NCBI GenBank assembly: GCA_017466455.1
Contig: JAFTUD010000013.1
Span: forward strand, 1-64,000
Origin: Clostridia bacterium
Lineage (GTDB): Bacteria; Bacillota_A; Clostridia; Oscillospirales; CAG-272
Direction of reading: 5' to 3'
DNA length: 64,000 bases
This document shows positions 51,301 to 58,437 of this stretch, one piece after another. How positions within the stretch are numbered: the stretch's first letter is position 1; every line of letters starts with the position of its first letter. Position numbers and translations under genes: made by a program. Under the pieces are notes generated by a model. That model saw only the letters and a list, made by a program, of their open reading frames with translations, searched no databases and had not been told where the DNA came from.

Positions 51301-51918
51301 TTAACCCTTGGAAATAGCATTTTAAGGATACATTATGCGCTATTTAACGGGGCTGATAGCATAAGCGAGGTATTTATTGGAGATAGCGTTGATTTTATAG
51401 AAACGACTGCATTTTCGAGTGCTATTAAGCTTACAAAAATTGTAGTGAGCGAGGGAAACGATAGCTTTTGCTCCGTTGACGGAGTGCTATATTCAAAGGA
51501 TATGACACGCCTGATTCTTTACCCTACGGGAAATGATAGAGAGAGCTTCAATATTCCAAGCGGGGTTGTAAGAATTATGCCAAACGCATTTTCAGATGCC
51601 GACCTTTTAAAGAATGTCCGTCTGCCAAGCTCGGTAGAGGTAATTAGCTCAAGAGCATTTTATAACTGCGACCTGCTTGAAAGCATAAATTTGCCAGATG
51701 GTCTTACGGAAATAGACTTTTTAGCCCTTAACGACTGTCCCAAGCTTAAAACCATACTTATTCCATCCAGCGTTACGACAATAAGGGAGTATGCCTTTAG
51801 TAGCACAGGGCTTGAAACGGTTTACTGTATTGTAAGTCAGCAACCAAGCACATGGAGCTCTGCTTGGCTTGGCTTTGGCGGAGGCACTAAGGTGGTTTGG
51901 GGATATAAGGCTCAGTGA
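48334..51918 (+). CDS. Large BspA-type LRR lipoprotein (1194 aa)
   Basis: The ATG at 48334 overlaps the SGNH stop; a GTG three codons earlier is less likely because the lipoprotein signal (MKRFLAFILIILSL, Cys21) begins here. The rest is an LRR_5 solenoid of roughly 40 units (pattern IPSSVTSIGDGAFSGCVSLK) with insert units of three kinds: W-type (NIENWCSATFANESANPLSK), short gaps ending LTCAPGVIELLP, and GVLYSKDMTRLILYP. The end is QPSTWSSAWLGFGGGTKVVW, similar to the end of the next gene. No acidic stalk. It should form a long surface rod. The next LRR gene starts just beyond its stop codon. Confidence 0.9.
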   Translation: MKRFLAFILIILSLCLFLFSCDDDESSESSSGGEVIADPLGLTYHELSDGAYAVSIGTQVNATKIVIPSTYNGKSVSRIYASGFKDAKSLKSVVIPSSVRVIDESAFYGCTSLESVTILTDEIDMRLTTIGESAFYGCESLKEINIPVSLTSLGTDALEGCSALKFNEHKGGYYIGDSSNPYLIFIRLADPSTFDISLHDGTKFIHSRAFAGNEYLESVDLPGGIKSFGKSAFDGCVRLSRVNYLGNIENWCSATFANESANPLSKGLDLTVDGALATSIVIPNNITKINDFAFIGCTSIRSVTLPDGLTEVGKSAFERCYGIESVSLADNLRVVGEDAFLSCPSINTVDYVGEIDTWLDISFANIKSNPLNAGAKLCLSGEPLLELVIPSTISEVRDFAFINCSSIEKVVIPVAVTKISSSAFLGVKIKDLTCAPGVIELLPTDDVTHLTIIGEGEGEVLPTISLEKLTHLTILGGVSTIPRRSLSKNELLKEVILGDCVTKIEESAFRDCESLESITLSSNIKDIPASAFYSCESLKSVKAPSSIASIGDYAFYGCVALENVTLPASLTSIGSYAFYNCTFLEAISIPNSVTSIGDGAFSGCVSLKSATLSDNITAISKMAFYNCRSLSGITLPSKATVIGEASFYGCISLEVIELPSNLSTIEKGAFTHCLILEDIALPSGLKTIGESAFSLCFAIKSIALPNSVESVGIGAFNGCSALDSITLSSKITRIEASVFEGCTSLKSIELPSKTCSIESNAFKNCTSLANVLIPSTVSYIDGYAFDGCSSLICNEYDNAKYIGTSENDYFMLISAKNKDISSCEINENVKVIASDAFNGCRKLESIEIPSGVSVINPYTLHACTSLKSVSLPSGLTTICDYAIAYCPALESIEIPNGVTDIQSYAFTGNTALKSISIPSSIEAIGGNVFLNCIALKYNEYENGCYLGNAQEPYVCLAGVTDASITSFKTHDSTRIISSSPFASCKALVSLTLGNSILRIHYALFNGADSISEVFIGDSVDFIETTAFSSAIKLTKIVVSEGNDSFCSVDGVLYSKDMTRLILYPTGNDRESFNIPSGVVRIMPNAFSDADLLKNVRLPSSVEVISSRAFYNCDLLESINLPDGLTEIDFLALNDCPKLKTILIPSSVTTIREYAFSSTGLETVYCIVSQQPSTWSSAWLGFGGGTKVVWGYKAQ

Positions 51919-51919
51919 T

Positions 51920-52861
51920 ATGATGAAACGGATTTTAGCTTTAGTTTTAATTCTTATTATTTGCTTGCTTACCGTATCCTGTGGGGACGGCGACGGCGCT
52001 TCATCAAGTGAGGCGGAGTTGACGGTGAGCGAGAGCGAGAGTAAGAGCGAGGGTAGCGAGAGCGCTACACAGGGGCTTGAATTTACGCTACTTAGTGACG
52101 GGACATATTCCGTTAGCATAGGCACGGCTGACAGTGAGGAAATCGTAATTCCTTCAAGCTATAAGGGCGGGGCTGTTACGAAAATTGCGCCCCGTGGCTT
52201 TGAGGGGGCAAAAATCAACAGAGTGATAATTCCCGACACGGTTACGGAAATTTGCGACTACGCCTTTGCAAATTGCACATCGCTGAAAAAGCCGAGCCTG
52301 CCAAGCGGACTTGAAAAAATCGGCGAGTGTGCGTTTTTGGAGTGTCGCTCAATCTCTAATTTGACAATACCGAACAGCGTTACATTTCTTGGCAAGGGCG
52401 CTTTTATGAATTGCAGGTATCTTGTGATTGTAAGACTGTCAAGCGGACTTGACAAGATAAGCGAAAACGCCTTTAACGGTTGCACGACGCTTACGCAAAT
52501 AGCTATACCAAATAGCATTACATCTATTGAAAGCGGTGCGCTTGACGGTTGCTCCTTCCTTGCGAGTGTTGAGCTTCCGAGTGGGCTTACTTCCATAGGG
52601 GACAGAGCATTTGCAGGGGGAAGAACGCTTAAGAGCATCACTCTGCCAAGCACGCTTAAAAGCATAGGTGACGGTGCGTTTTCAACCTGTCTTGAGCTTG
52701 AGAGCATTACTGTTCCAAGCGGTGTTTTGGAAATGGGCAGTGGCGTGTTTTCCGAGTGTCCCAAGCTTACGCAAATTACCTGCGAGGCACAAGCTATGCC
52801 AAGCACATGGAGCGAGTCTTGGCTTGACGGGTGCGGTGCGAGTGTATCGTTTAACAACTAA
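51920..52861 (+). CDS. Short BspA-type LRR lipoprotein (313 aa)
   Basis: The ATG at 51920 (a second ATG follows at once) lies just after the stop of the 1194-residue protein, so the genes are coupled. The signal ends at Cys21 (LTVSC), followed by a short Ser/Glu stalk (22-52) and about ten LRR_5 units (VTEICDYAFANCTSLKKPSL). The terminal segment MPSTWSESWLDGCGASV is repeated, at DNA level, 218 bases downstream beyond hairpin chain C. The present end SVSFNN may therefore be a rearranged one; the downstream copy would read on to SVTFNSKKAS. Surface location is expected. Confidence 0.88.
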   Translation: MMKRILALVLILIICLLTVSCGDGDGASSSEAELTVSESESKSEGSESATQGLEFTLLSDGTYSVSIGTADSEEIVIPSSYKGGAVTKIAPRGFEGAKINRVIIPDTVTEICDYAFANCTSLKKPSLPSGLEKIGECAFLECRSISNLTIPNSVTFLGKGAFMNCRYLVIVRLSSGLDKISENAFNGCTTLTQIAIPNSITSIESGALDGCSFLASVELPSGLTSIGDRAFAGGRTLKSITLPSTLKSIGDGAFSTCLELESITVPSGVLEMGSGVFSECPKLTQITCEAQAMPSTWSESWLDGCGASVSFNN

Positions 52862-53064
52862 AAACACAAAAGCAAGAATATTAGCGTGTTATCCTTAACG
52901 GAGAACACTCATCGAGATAAATCCCTTGCGGGATTTTCGATATGTTGCTAACGCAACTCGATATGTGCTGACGCACTCGATATGCTTGCTACGCAAGCGA
53001 GAAGGCGGAAGCCATGCCAAGCACATGGAGCGAGTCTTGGCTTGACGGGTGCGGTGCGAGTGTA
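52796..53064. repeat. Perfect 51-bp duplication flanking hairpin chain C
   Basis: Bases 52796-52846, inside the end of the 313-residue LRR gene, are identical to 53014-53064, outside any gene. Both begin ATGCCAAGCACATGGAGCGA. The copies are in direct orientation 218 bases apart, and the sequence diverges immediately beyond each right end (TCGTTTAAC against ACATTCAAT). Confidence 0.95.
52880..53003. repeat. Hairpin chain C (CGATATG type)
   Basis: The first 64 bases match chain B (15506-15569) with one change, which breaks one pair of the first stem (GCGTGTT/AACACTC). Then come GTTGC/GCAAC, GTGC/GCAC and CTTGC/GCAAG hairpins with TCGATATG between them. The 26 bases around GTGCTGACGCAC are identical to chain B. 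Together with the duplication and the terminator this accounts for the 334-base gap. Confidence 0.8.
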
Positions 53065-53076
53065 ACATTCAATAGC

Positions 53077-53105
53077 AAAAAAGCAAGCTAACGCTTGCTT
53101 TTTTT
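53077..53105 (+). terminator. Terminator after the LRR genes
   Basis: AAAAAAGCAAGC/GCTTGCTTTTTT with loop TAAC and a long T-run. It follows the duplicated gene end, as if it were the original terminator. Confidence 0.9.
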
Positions 53106-53126
53106 GTCTTTTTTTGCAAAAAAATA

Positions 53127-53155
53127 TTGATTATAAAAAAAGTATGTGATAAAAT
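53127..53155 (+). promoter_or_regulatory. Promoter of ddh
   Basis: TTGATT, a 17-base spacer and TAAAAT, 41 bases before the ATG. Confidence 0.75.
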
Positions 53156-53195
53156 ATCTATGTTAATTTTAAATTTCATTTAAAACGAGGGTTAT

Positions 53196-54173
53196 ATGAT
53201 TAAAATAGGTATTTACGGATATGGCAATCTCGGCAGGGGTGTTGAGAGTGCGATTTCACAAAGCAAGGATATGGAGCTTGTGGCGGTATTCACAAGGCGT
53301 GACCCCAAATCGCTCAAAATAAACACGCAGGGGGCTGTCGTTGCAAGCGCAAGCGATGTGCTTTCCTACAAGGACAGGATTGATGTAATGATAATTTGCG
53401 GTGGTAGTGCGACTGACCTGCCTGAGCAAACGCCGTTTCTCGCAAATCATTTCAATGTAATTGACAGCTTTGACACGCACGCAAAAATTCCCGAGCATTT
53501 TGAAAATGTTGACAGGAGCGCCATAGAGGGTGCGCACACCGCTATGATTTCGGTGGGCTGGGACCCCGGCATGTTTTCACTGAACAGACTTCTTTCATCA
53601 AGCATACTACCCGAGGGAAAAACCTACACATTTTGGGGTAAGGGCGTATCGCAGGGTCACTCCGACGCTATACGCAGAATTGACGGCGTGCTTGATGGTA
53701 AGCAATATACAATTCCTGTTGAGAGTGCGCTTGACGCGGTGCGCTCAGGCTCAAATCCCGAGCTTTCCACACGGGAAAAGCACACACGAGAGTGCTTTGT
53801 TGTAGCGAAGGAAGGGGCTGACCTTGGCAGAATTGAGAACGAAATCAAGACAATGCCAAACTACTTTGCAGACTATGACACAACTGTTCATTTTATCTCC
53901 AAGGAGGAGCTTGACCGCGATCATTCGGGCATACCTCACGGCGGATTTGTTATCCATTCGGGCAAAAGCGGTGGCGGCAGCTCGCATGTTATTGAATACA
54001 GCCTGCGCCTTGACTCAAATCCCGAATTTACCGCATCGGTAATCGTTGCCTATGCAAGGGCAACCTATAAAATGGCGTGCCTCGGCATTCACGGCTGTAA
54101 GACGGTGTTTGATGTTGCGCCCGCATATCTTTCTCCGCTTAGCGGTGAGGAGCTTCGCAAAAGCCTGCTTTAA
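53196..54173 (+). CDS. ddh: meso-Diaminopimelate dehydrogenase
   Basis: 325 residues, the normal length. It interconverts L-tetrahydrodipicolinate and meso-2,6-diaminopimelate with NADPH and ammonia, the one-step route to lysine and to the peptidoglycan diamino acid. The N-terminal Rossmann motif is IGIYGYGNLGRGVE, followed by the nucleotide region FTRRDP, CGGSATDLPEQTP and the substrate-site segments VIDSFDTHAKIP, SVGWDPGMFSLNRL and FWGKGVSQGHSDAIRRI. The late HSGKSGGGSSHVIEYSLRLD belongs to the same family. Cytoplasmic. Single gene with its own promoter; the next gene (Dabb) is 109 bases on. Confidence 0.95.
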   Translation: MIKIGIYGYGNLGRGVESAISQSKDMELVAVFTRRDPKSLKINTQGAVVASASDVLSYKDRIDVMIICGGSATDLPEQTPFLANHFNVIDSFDTHAKIPEHFENVDRSAIEGAHTAMISVGWDPGMFSLNRLLSSSILPEGKTYTFWGKGVSQGHSDAIRRIDGVLDGKQYTIPVESALDAVRSGSNPELSTREKHTRECFVVAKEGADLGRIENEIKTMPNYFADYDTTVHFISKEELDRDHSGIPHGGFVIHSGKSGGGSSHVIEYSLRLDSNPEFTASVIVAYARATYKMACLGIHGCKTVFDVAPAYLSPLSGEELRKSLL

Positions 54174-54282
54174 TTTACACATATCGCCATATTTTGCGGT
54201 TTTTTGACGGCTTTTTGCAGATTTTTCACGGTTTTATTCTGAATTTTTACAAATTTCATTTTTCGCACGAGGTACATTTTTT

Positions 54283-54573
54283 ATGATTAAGCATATGATA
54301 GTATGGAAGCTAAAGGACGATGCGGTTGATGATATTCAATACGAAATCAAGCACGCGCTTGAGGGTCTTGTCGGAGTTATTGACGGGCTTCTCGCTATGA
54401 AAATTCACATTTTTCCATTAGAGGGCTCAACGGGTGATATTGCTATGGAGTCTATTTTCCAAAGCAAGGAGGCTCTTGACTTTTACCAAAGGCACGAGCT
54501 ACATCAAAGCATTGCAAGCACTCTTGTCCGTCCGAATGTTGACATTCGCCTTTCCTTTGACTTCGAGCTTTAA
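54283..54573 (+). CDS. Dabb (stress-responsive A/B barrel) protein
   Basis: 96 residues. The dimeric alpha/beta-barrel family is recognised by IKHMIVWKLKDDA at the start, an acidic helix region, GDIAMESIFQSKEALDFYQR and the final HQSIASTLVRPNVDIRLSFD. Members may be enzymes or ligand-binding dimers; this one's role is unknown. GAGG lies upstream of the ATG with a T-rich spacer. Its stop codon at 54571-54573 overlaps a segment that can pair with the ribosome-binding-site hairpin of the ZIP gene. Confidence 0.9.
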   Translation: MIKHMIVWKLKDDAVDDIQYEIKHALEGLVGVIDGLLAMKIHIFPLEGSTGDIAMESIFQSKEALDFYQRHELHQSIASTLVRPNVDIRLSFDFEL

Positions 54574-54620
54574 GCGAGGTTAGGCAACTCAAAATACAAG
54601 CACCTCGCTTTTGCGAGGTG
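54572..54620 (+). promoter_or_regulatory. Hairpin sequestering the ZIP gene's ribosome-binding site, with an alternative pairing
   Basis: CACCTCGC (54601-54608) pairs with GCGAGGTG (54613-54620), and GAGGTG is the only plausible ribosome-binding site for the ATG at 54625. The upstream AAGCGAGGT (54572-54580) is perfectly complementary to ACCTCGCTT (54602-54610) and would free that site. The stem followed by TTTTATG also resembles a weak terminator. Confidence 0.6.
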
Positions 54621-54624
54621 TTTT

Positions 54625-55398
54625 ATGCTTTTAAATATAGTTTTGGGCGCGCTTATCCCGTTTTTCGGCACTGCCCTCGGCGCTTTTTGCGTCTTCTTTC
54701 TGAAAAAGAAAAATGCTCCCCGACTGAGCCTTGCGCTAAACGGCTTTGCCTCGGGGGTGATGATTGCCTGCTCGGTATGGAGTCTTTTAATTCCGTCCAT
54801 TGAGCTTGGTGCAGAGCTTGGATTTTTCTCATTTGCTCCTGCCTCGCTCGGCTTTCTTTTGGGAATTTTGTCGCTTTGGCTACTTGACAAGGCGGTTTCG
54901 CGTGTAAAATCTAATGCAATAGGGGGCAGGGGGTGGCTACGGCTTGGCGCAAGCGCGATGCTCTTTTTGGCGGTTACGATACACAATATCCCCGAGGGAG
55001 TGGCTGTGGGAGTGGGTCTTTCCTCTTATCTTACGGAAACGATTTCGCTTTCAAGCGCGCTTGCTCTTTCGGTAGGAATTGCCATTCAAAACATTCCCGA
55101 GGGGGCAATCCTCTCCGCGCCTATCGGCGTTGAGCAGGGGCGGTGGCGCGGATTTTTATACGGAACGCTTTCGGGCGCGGTTGAGCCGATTTTTGCGCTC
55201 ATTACCGTTGCCGTTTCGGGGCTTTTTATACCGATTTTCCCGTACCTTCTCAGCTTTGCTGCGGGCGCGATGATTTTTGTAACCGTAACGGAGCTTATTC
55301 CCGAGGCCTTTGGAGATGAGAGCGCAAGGGGCGTATCGCTTTTCTCCCTTGCGATAGGCTTTGTGCTTATGATGTCACTTGATGTCGCGCTCGGATAG
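54625..55398 (+). CDS. ZIP-family metal transporter
   Basis: 257 residues with eight membrane helices. The metal-binding helix motifs are plain: HNIPEGVAVGVG in helix 4 and QNIPEGAILSAPIG in helix 5, giving His, Asn, Glu and Gln ligands. The protein should import Zn2+, or possibly Fe2+ or Mn2+, or export if the gradient reverses. The loop between helices 3 and 4 is short and has no His-rich stretch. Its start codon lies four bases after a hairpin that hides the ribosome-binding site, so translation is likely regulated. A strong terminator follows. Confidence 0.92.
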   Translation: MLLNIVLGALIPFFGTALGAFCVFFLKKKNAPRLSLALNGFASGVMIACSVWSLLIPSIELGAELGFFSFAPASLGFLLGILSLWLLDKAVSRVKSNAIGGRGWLRLGASAMLFLAVTIHNIPEGVAVGVGLSSYLTETISLSSALALSVGIAIQNIPEGAILSAPIGVEQGRWRGFLYGTLSGAVEPIFALITVAVSGLFIPIFPYLLSFAAGAMIFVTVTELIPEAFGDESARGVSLFSLAIGFVLMMSLDVALG

Positions 55399-55406
55399 AA
55401 ATACAA

Positions 55407-55435
55407 AAAAATCACCGACCTGTGTCGGTGATTTT
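55407..55435. terminator. Terminator between the convergent ZIP and DUF3267 genes
   Basis: AAAATCACCGAC/GTCGGTGATTTT with loop CTGT. The loop and adjacent pairs recur in the terminator at 57108-57133. Confidence 0.9.
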
Positions 55436-55451
55436 GGCTTTTTGATTATTT

Positions 55452-56186
55452 TTACTCTTGATTTTGCTCGGCTGATTGCTCGTTATCGCCCTGCTCCGAG
55501 ATTTGGTCGCTCGGTTGGTCGGTGATTTGCTCATCATTTTGGTCGGTGATTTGCTCATCATTTTGCTCGGCGTTTTTTTCTTCATTATCGCTATTTTTGG
55601 GGTCAGCCTCGACAAAAACGCTCATTCCCACGCCTTCATCACGAACAAGCACGGGCTTTTTTGTAAGGAGCAATTTTGCGGTGATATAGAAATCGCTTGA
55701 TGCGCCTGCGACATTTACAATCTGAATAAAGTAAACTGTCCATATCCAGTTATAGGGAACGAGAATATTTATAACCGCAAGCACAACACCCCAGATAACG
55801 ATAGGAGAAAGTGCGATTATAATAAAGCTTTTCTTATCAAAATATCCGTCGCTTCCTGCGTAGGTATAAAGCCCTGTGAAGCCGAAGTTTACCTTAGATG
55901 CGCCAAGCACCCTCATCATTACTCCGTGGGTAAGCTCATGCAAAATGATATAAAGAAGAAGCAAAACAAACAGCACGCCTGCCCTCAAAATTCCCGAGAA
56001 ATAGCTCTCGTCGCCCTGTGGCATTACAAGCTGAAACGGCTTTACAAAAATGCACATAATGCTTGCCATTATGACAAAAATTCCGAGTGAAATTCCGTTT
56101 ACAATAAGGGCTGTGCGCTTATCCTTTTCAACATCAACCGAAAACGCCCTTTCATAATTTTCGGGAAGAGATTTTACTGCCTTCAT
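55452..56186 (-). CDS. DUF3267 zincin-like membrane protein
   Basis: 244 residues with about four membrane helices. HELTH at 83-87 within a helix (LLYIILHELTHGVMM) is the zincin motif of this family. The second half loops outside and ends in a highly acidic, Gln-rich tail (residues about 205-244) of EQ/DQ repeats such as QNDEQITDQ, unusual for the family and probably disordered. DUF3267 proteins resemble site-2-type metalloproteases, but a substrate is not known. GGAGG precedes the ATG, and the promoter at 56217-56245 is strong. Confidence 0.85.
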   Translation of the reverse strand: MKAVKSLPENYERAFSVDVEKDKRTALIVNGISLGIFVIMASIMCIFVKPFQLVMPQGDESYFSGILRAGVLFVLLLLYIILHELTHGVMMRVLGASKVNFGFTGLYTYAGSDGYFDKKSFIIIALSPIVIWGVVLAVINILVPYNWIWTVYFIQIVNVAGASSDFYITAKLLLTKKPVLVRDEGVGMSVFVEADPKNSDNEEKNAEQNDEQITDQNDEQITDQPSDQISEQGDNEQSAEQNQE

Positions 56187-56216
56187 AAAAGTGCCTCCAT
56201 ATGACTGTATATTAGT

Positions 56217-56245
56217 ATTTTATCATATTTTATTCACGATGTCAA
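56217..56245 (-). promoter_or_regulatory. Promoter of the DUF3267 gene
   Basis: On the minus strand TTGACA, a 17-base spacer and TAAAAT, about 30 bases before the start. Confidence 0.8.
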
Positions 56246-56280
56246 CAAAAATGAAATTTTATGAAATTTACATGTGAATA

Positions 56281-56309
56281 TTGAAAAGCTTGGCGCTTAG
56301 TGATACAAT
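56281..56309 (+). promoter_or_regulatory. Promoter of the alpha/beta hydrolase gene
   Basis: TTGAAA, a 17-base spacer and TACAAT, 33 bases before the ATG. Confidence 0.75.
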
Positions 56310-56342
56310 ATAGGGGATTAAAAATTTATTTAGGAGATTACG

Positions 56343-57086
56343 ATGGATAAAAGCAATAAAAAACGGCGCAGGATCTTATGGATAACAATGCCTATTTTAG
56401 CAGTGGTGCTTGCTACGGTGATTTTTTGCGTGATATATGTAAACGATTATTACAGGGCTGACGAAGGTGCGCTCGCCTCTCTTGACTCTACTGCCGAGGT
56501 CACGGTGGATATATACGATGATGCTATTTATTTTACGCCGAAAAACGACACAGGTAAGGGCATAATCTTCTATCCCGGGGGTAAGGTTGAGCTTAGCGCA
56601 TACGCTCCGCTTGCAATGTCGCTTGCCGAAAAGGGAATTTTATGCGTGCTTGTGAAAATGCCCTGCAACCTTGCGGTGCTTGGTATTAACTCGGCGGATA
56701 AAATACTTAGTCAGGCAAGCACGCGCGAGTGGTATATGGCAGGACATTCGCTTGGCGGTGCTATGGCTTCAAGCTATATTGCCGACAATCACGAGCTTTT
56801 TGAGGGGTTGATTTTGCTCGGCGCTTATGCAAATGACGATATTTCGCACACAGCCCTTGATGTAATTTCAATTTACGGTGAATACGACGGAGTTATGGAC
56901 CGCGAAAAATATAACAGCTCCCTTTCTCTGCTCCCAAGTGATGCAAAAGAGCATGTAATTATCGGTGGCAACCACGCTTACTTTGGCTCGTACGGTGAGC
57001 AAGAGGGCGACGGAGTAGCAACGATTTCGCCCGAGGAGCAAATAATGGTAACCGCCTCGCTTATCTACGGCTTTATTCTTGCATAG
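56343..57086 (+). CDS. Membrane-anchored alpha/beta hydrolase
   Basis: 247 residues with an N-terminal membrane anchor (residues 11-33) and an extracellular alpha/beta hydrolase domain. FYPGGKVE forms the oxyanion strand, GHSLGGAM holds the nucleophile (Ser136), ISIYGEYDGVMD probably holds the acid, and GGNHAYFGSYGEQ the histidine near residue 210. It belongs to the dienelactone-hydrolase-like group often annotated as alpha/beta hydrolase without further substrate. TTAGGAG precedes the ATG. It is probably an esterase on envelope or imported material. Confidence 0.87.
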   Translation: MDKSNKKRRRILWITMPILAVVLATVIFCVIYVNDYYRADEGALASLDSTAEVTVDIYDDAIYFTPKNDTGKGIIFYPGGKVELSAYAPLAMSLAEKGILCVLVKMPCNLAVLGINSADKILSQASTREWYMAGHSLGGAMASSYIADNHELFEGLILLGAYANDDISHTALDVISIYGEYDGVMDREKYNSSLSLLPSDAKEHVIIGGNHAYFGSYGEQEGDGVATISPEEQIMVTASLIYGFILA

Positions 57087-57107
57087 TAATTTTAAATAAA
57101 TAAACAA

Positions 57108-57133
57108 AAAATCCCGACCTGTGTCGGGATTTT
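57108..57133 (+). terminator. Terminator of the alpha/beta hydrolase gene
   Basis: AAAATCCCGAC/GTCGGGATTTT with loop CTGT. Confidence 0.9.
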
Positions 57134-57150
57134 AATATATTTGAATTTCT

Positions 57151-57448
57151 CCCGAGTACCTCGGGGCGTAAACTCGCCGTAGGCGAATATCGTGTTGCGC
57201 AAGCAACATATCGTGCGACGGAACGGAGCATATCGTGTCCGTAGGACATATCGACCCAAATGGGGGAAGCCCCCGCGGGCGAAATCCGCCCGAGTACCTC
57301 GGGTCGTAAACTCCGCATTGCGACTCCCTACGGTCGCTTGCATGGCTACCCCAGCCAATCGTTCTTCACTTCGCTTGAACTCTTGGGGTGTACGCTCATC
57401 CGAACTCCGAACTCCGAATTCCGAACTCCGCATTTGCGATAGCAATGC
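57151..57448. repeat. Hairpin chain D (ATATCG type)
   Basis: Fills the 365-base gap between the hydrolase and trxB. CCCGAG/CTCGGG with loop TAC; TCGCC/GGCGA with loop GTA; TGTTGC/GCAACA with loop GCAA; TGC-GA-CG/CG-GA-GCA with loop GAA; TGTCC/GGACA with loop GTA; each joined by (A)TATCG. Then GGGCG/CGCCC, a second CCCGAG/CTCGGG at 57289-57303, GCGAC/GTCGC, GTTC/GAAC, short direct repeats of the CCGAACT/CCGAATT kind, and GCATT/AATGC around TTGC-GATA-GCAA. TCGTAAACTC follows both copies of the CCCGAG hairpin, nearly unchanged. Confidence 0.75.
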
Positions 57449-57451
57449 GTT

Positions 57452-58363
57452 TTATTTAAGGCTATCAATAAAGTCACATGCAGCAAGTGCCGATATTGCT
57501 CCGTCCGCACAGGCGGTGGCAACTTGGCGAATTCTCTTTTTACGGCAGTCGCCCGCTACGAAAATTCCGTTTGTTTTTGTGGTGCAAGCCTCATCGCTAT
57601 CGGCATAGCCCCACGCATCAAGCGCGATTACATTTTCAAAGGGCTTATTTTGCGGGATAAGTCCGATTGCTACGAAAAGTCCGTCAATTTCAAGGTCGCT
57701 TTTTTCACCTGTTACGGTTTTTTCAACGGTAACTCCGCTAAGCTTGCCCTCGCCAAGGAGTGCGGTGATTTTTGCGCCTGTGATTACCTCTACATTGCTC
57801 TTTTTCGCAAGGCTCTCTTGAAGCTTCTTTTCTCCTGTGAGGTAGTCAAGATTTTGAACTACATATACCTTGCTTGCAAGGTCGCTTAGCAAAATCGCCT
57901 CTTGAAGCGCACTGTTTCCGCCACCAAGCACGCAAACGGTCTTGCCCTCATAAAATGCGCCGTCACAAACTGCGCAAAATGAAATGCCCTCGCCTATAAA
58001 TTCCTTTTCTCTTTCAATTCCGGGCAGGCGGTGGGTCGCTCCTGTGGCGATAATTACTGATCTTGCCTCGTATGCTGTGCCGTCGGTAACTACTGTTTTA
58101 TAATCGCCGTTATCAATAATCTCCTTAACCTCGCAAAGGTCAATCTCCGCCTCTTGGTTCAGAACCTGCTCAATCATCTTTTCCGCAAATTCGTTTCCTG
58201 TAAGAGAGGTAAAGCCGGGGATATTTTCTACCTTTGGGGAAAAGGTGATTTGTCCGCCGAACGCGCCCTTTTCAAGCACGATTACGCTCTTGTTTGCCCG
58301 CCTTGCGTAAAGCGCCGAGGTAAGTCCCGCAGGGCCTGCGCCTATTACTACTATATCGTACAT
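57452..58363 (-). CDS. trxB: Thioredoxin reductase
   Basis: 303 residues from the ATG at 58363, chosen over one five codons earlier because AAAGGAAT lies at the right distance. The FAD-binding motif VIGAGPAGLTSALYA is at 6-20, the redox pair CAVC is at about 130-133 (followed by DGAFYEGK), and the NADPH motif VLGGGNSALQEA comes next; GIFVAGDCR binds the flavin near the end. It passes electrons from NADPH to thioredoxin-like proteins. No free thioredoxin gene is nearby, but the gene upstream is nrdD with a fused redoxin domain, the natural partner. The two are 74 bases apart, with a hairpin between. Confidence 0.95.
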   Translation of the reverse strand: MYDIVVIGAGPAGLTSALYARRANKSVIVLEKGAFGGQITFSPKVENIPGFTSLTGNEFAEKMIEQVLNQEAEIDLCEVKEIIDNGDYKTVVTDGTAYEARSVIIATGATHRLPGIEREKEFIGEGISFCAVCDGAFYEGKTVCVLGGGNSALQEAILLSDLASKVYVVQNLDYLTGEKKLQESLAKKSNVEVITGAKITALLGEGKLSGVTVEKTVTGEKSDLEIDGLFVAIGLIPQNKPFENVIALDAWGYADSDEACTTKTNGIFVAGDCRKKRIRQVATACADGAISALAACDFIDSLK

Positions 58364-58385
58364 ATTTATTCCTTTCATAAAATCG

Positions 58386-58412
58386 TTTCGGCGACTTTTA
58401 AGGTCGCCGAAA
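58386..58412 (-). terminator. Hairpin between nrdD and trxB
   Basis: 10-bp stem TTTCGGCGAC/GTCGCCGAAA followed on the minus strand by CGATTTTATG. The short T-run suggests partial termination, lowering trxB relative to nrdD. Confidence 0.6.
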
Positions 58413-58437
58413 TTGTTTGATTTAAGTCAGTTTATGC

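Noticed and set aside
54601..54624. Plain intrinsic terminator between the Dabb and ZIP genes
   Set aside because: The T-run is only four bases and is followed at once by the ZIP start codon; without this hairpin arm the ZIP gene would have no ribosome-binding site, so control of translation is the better reading.
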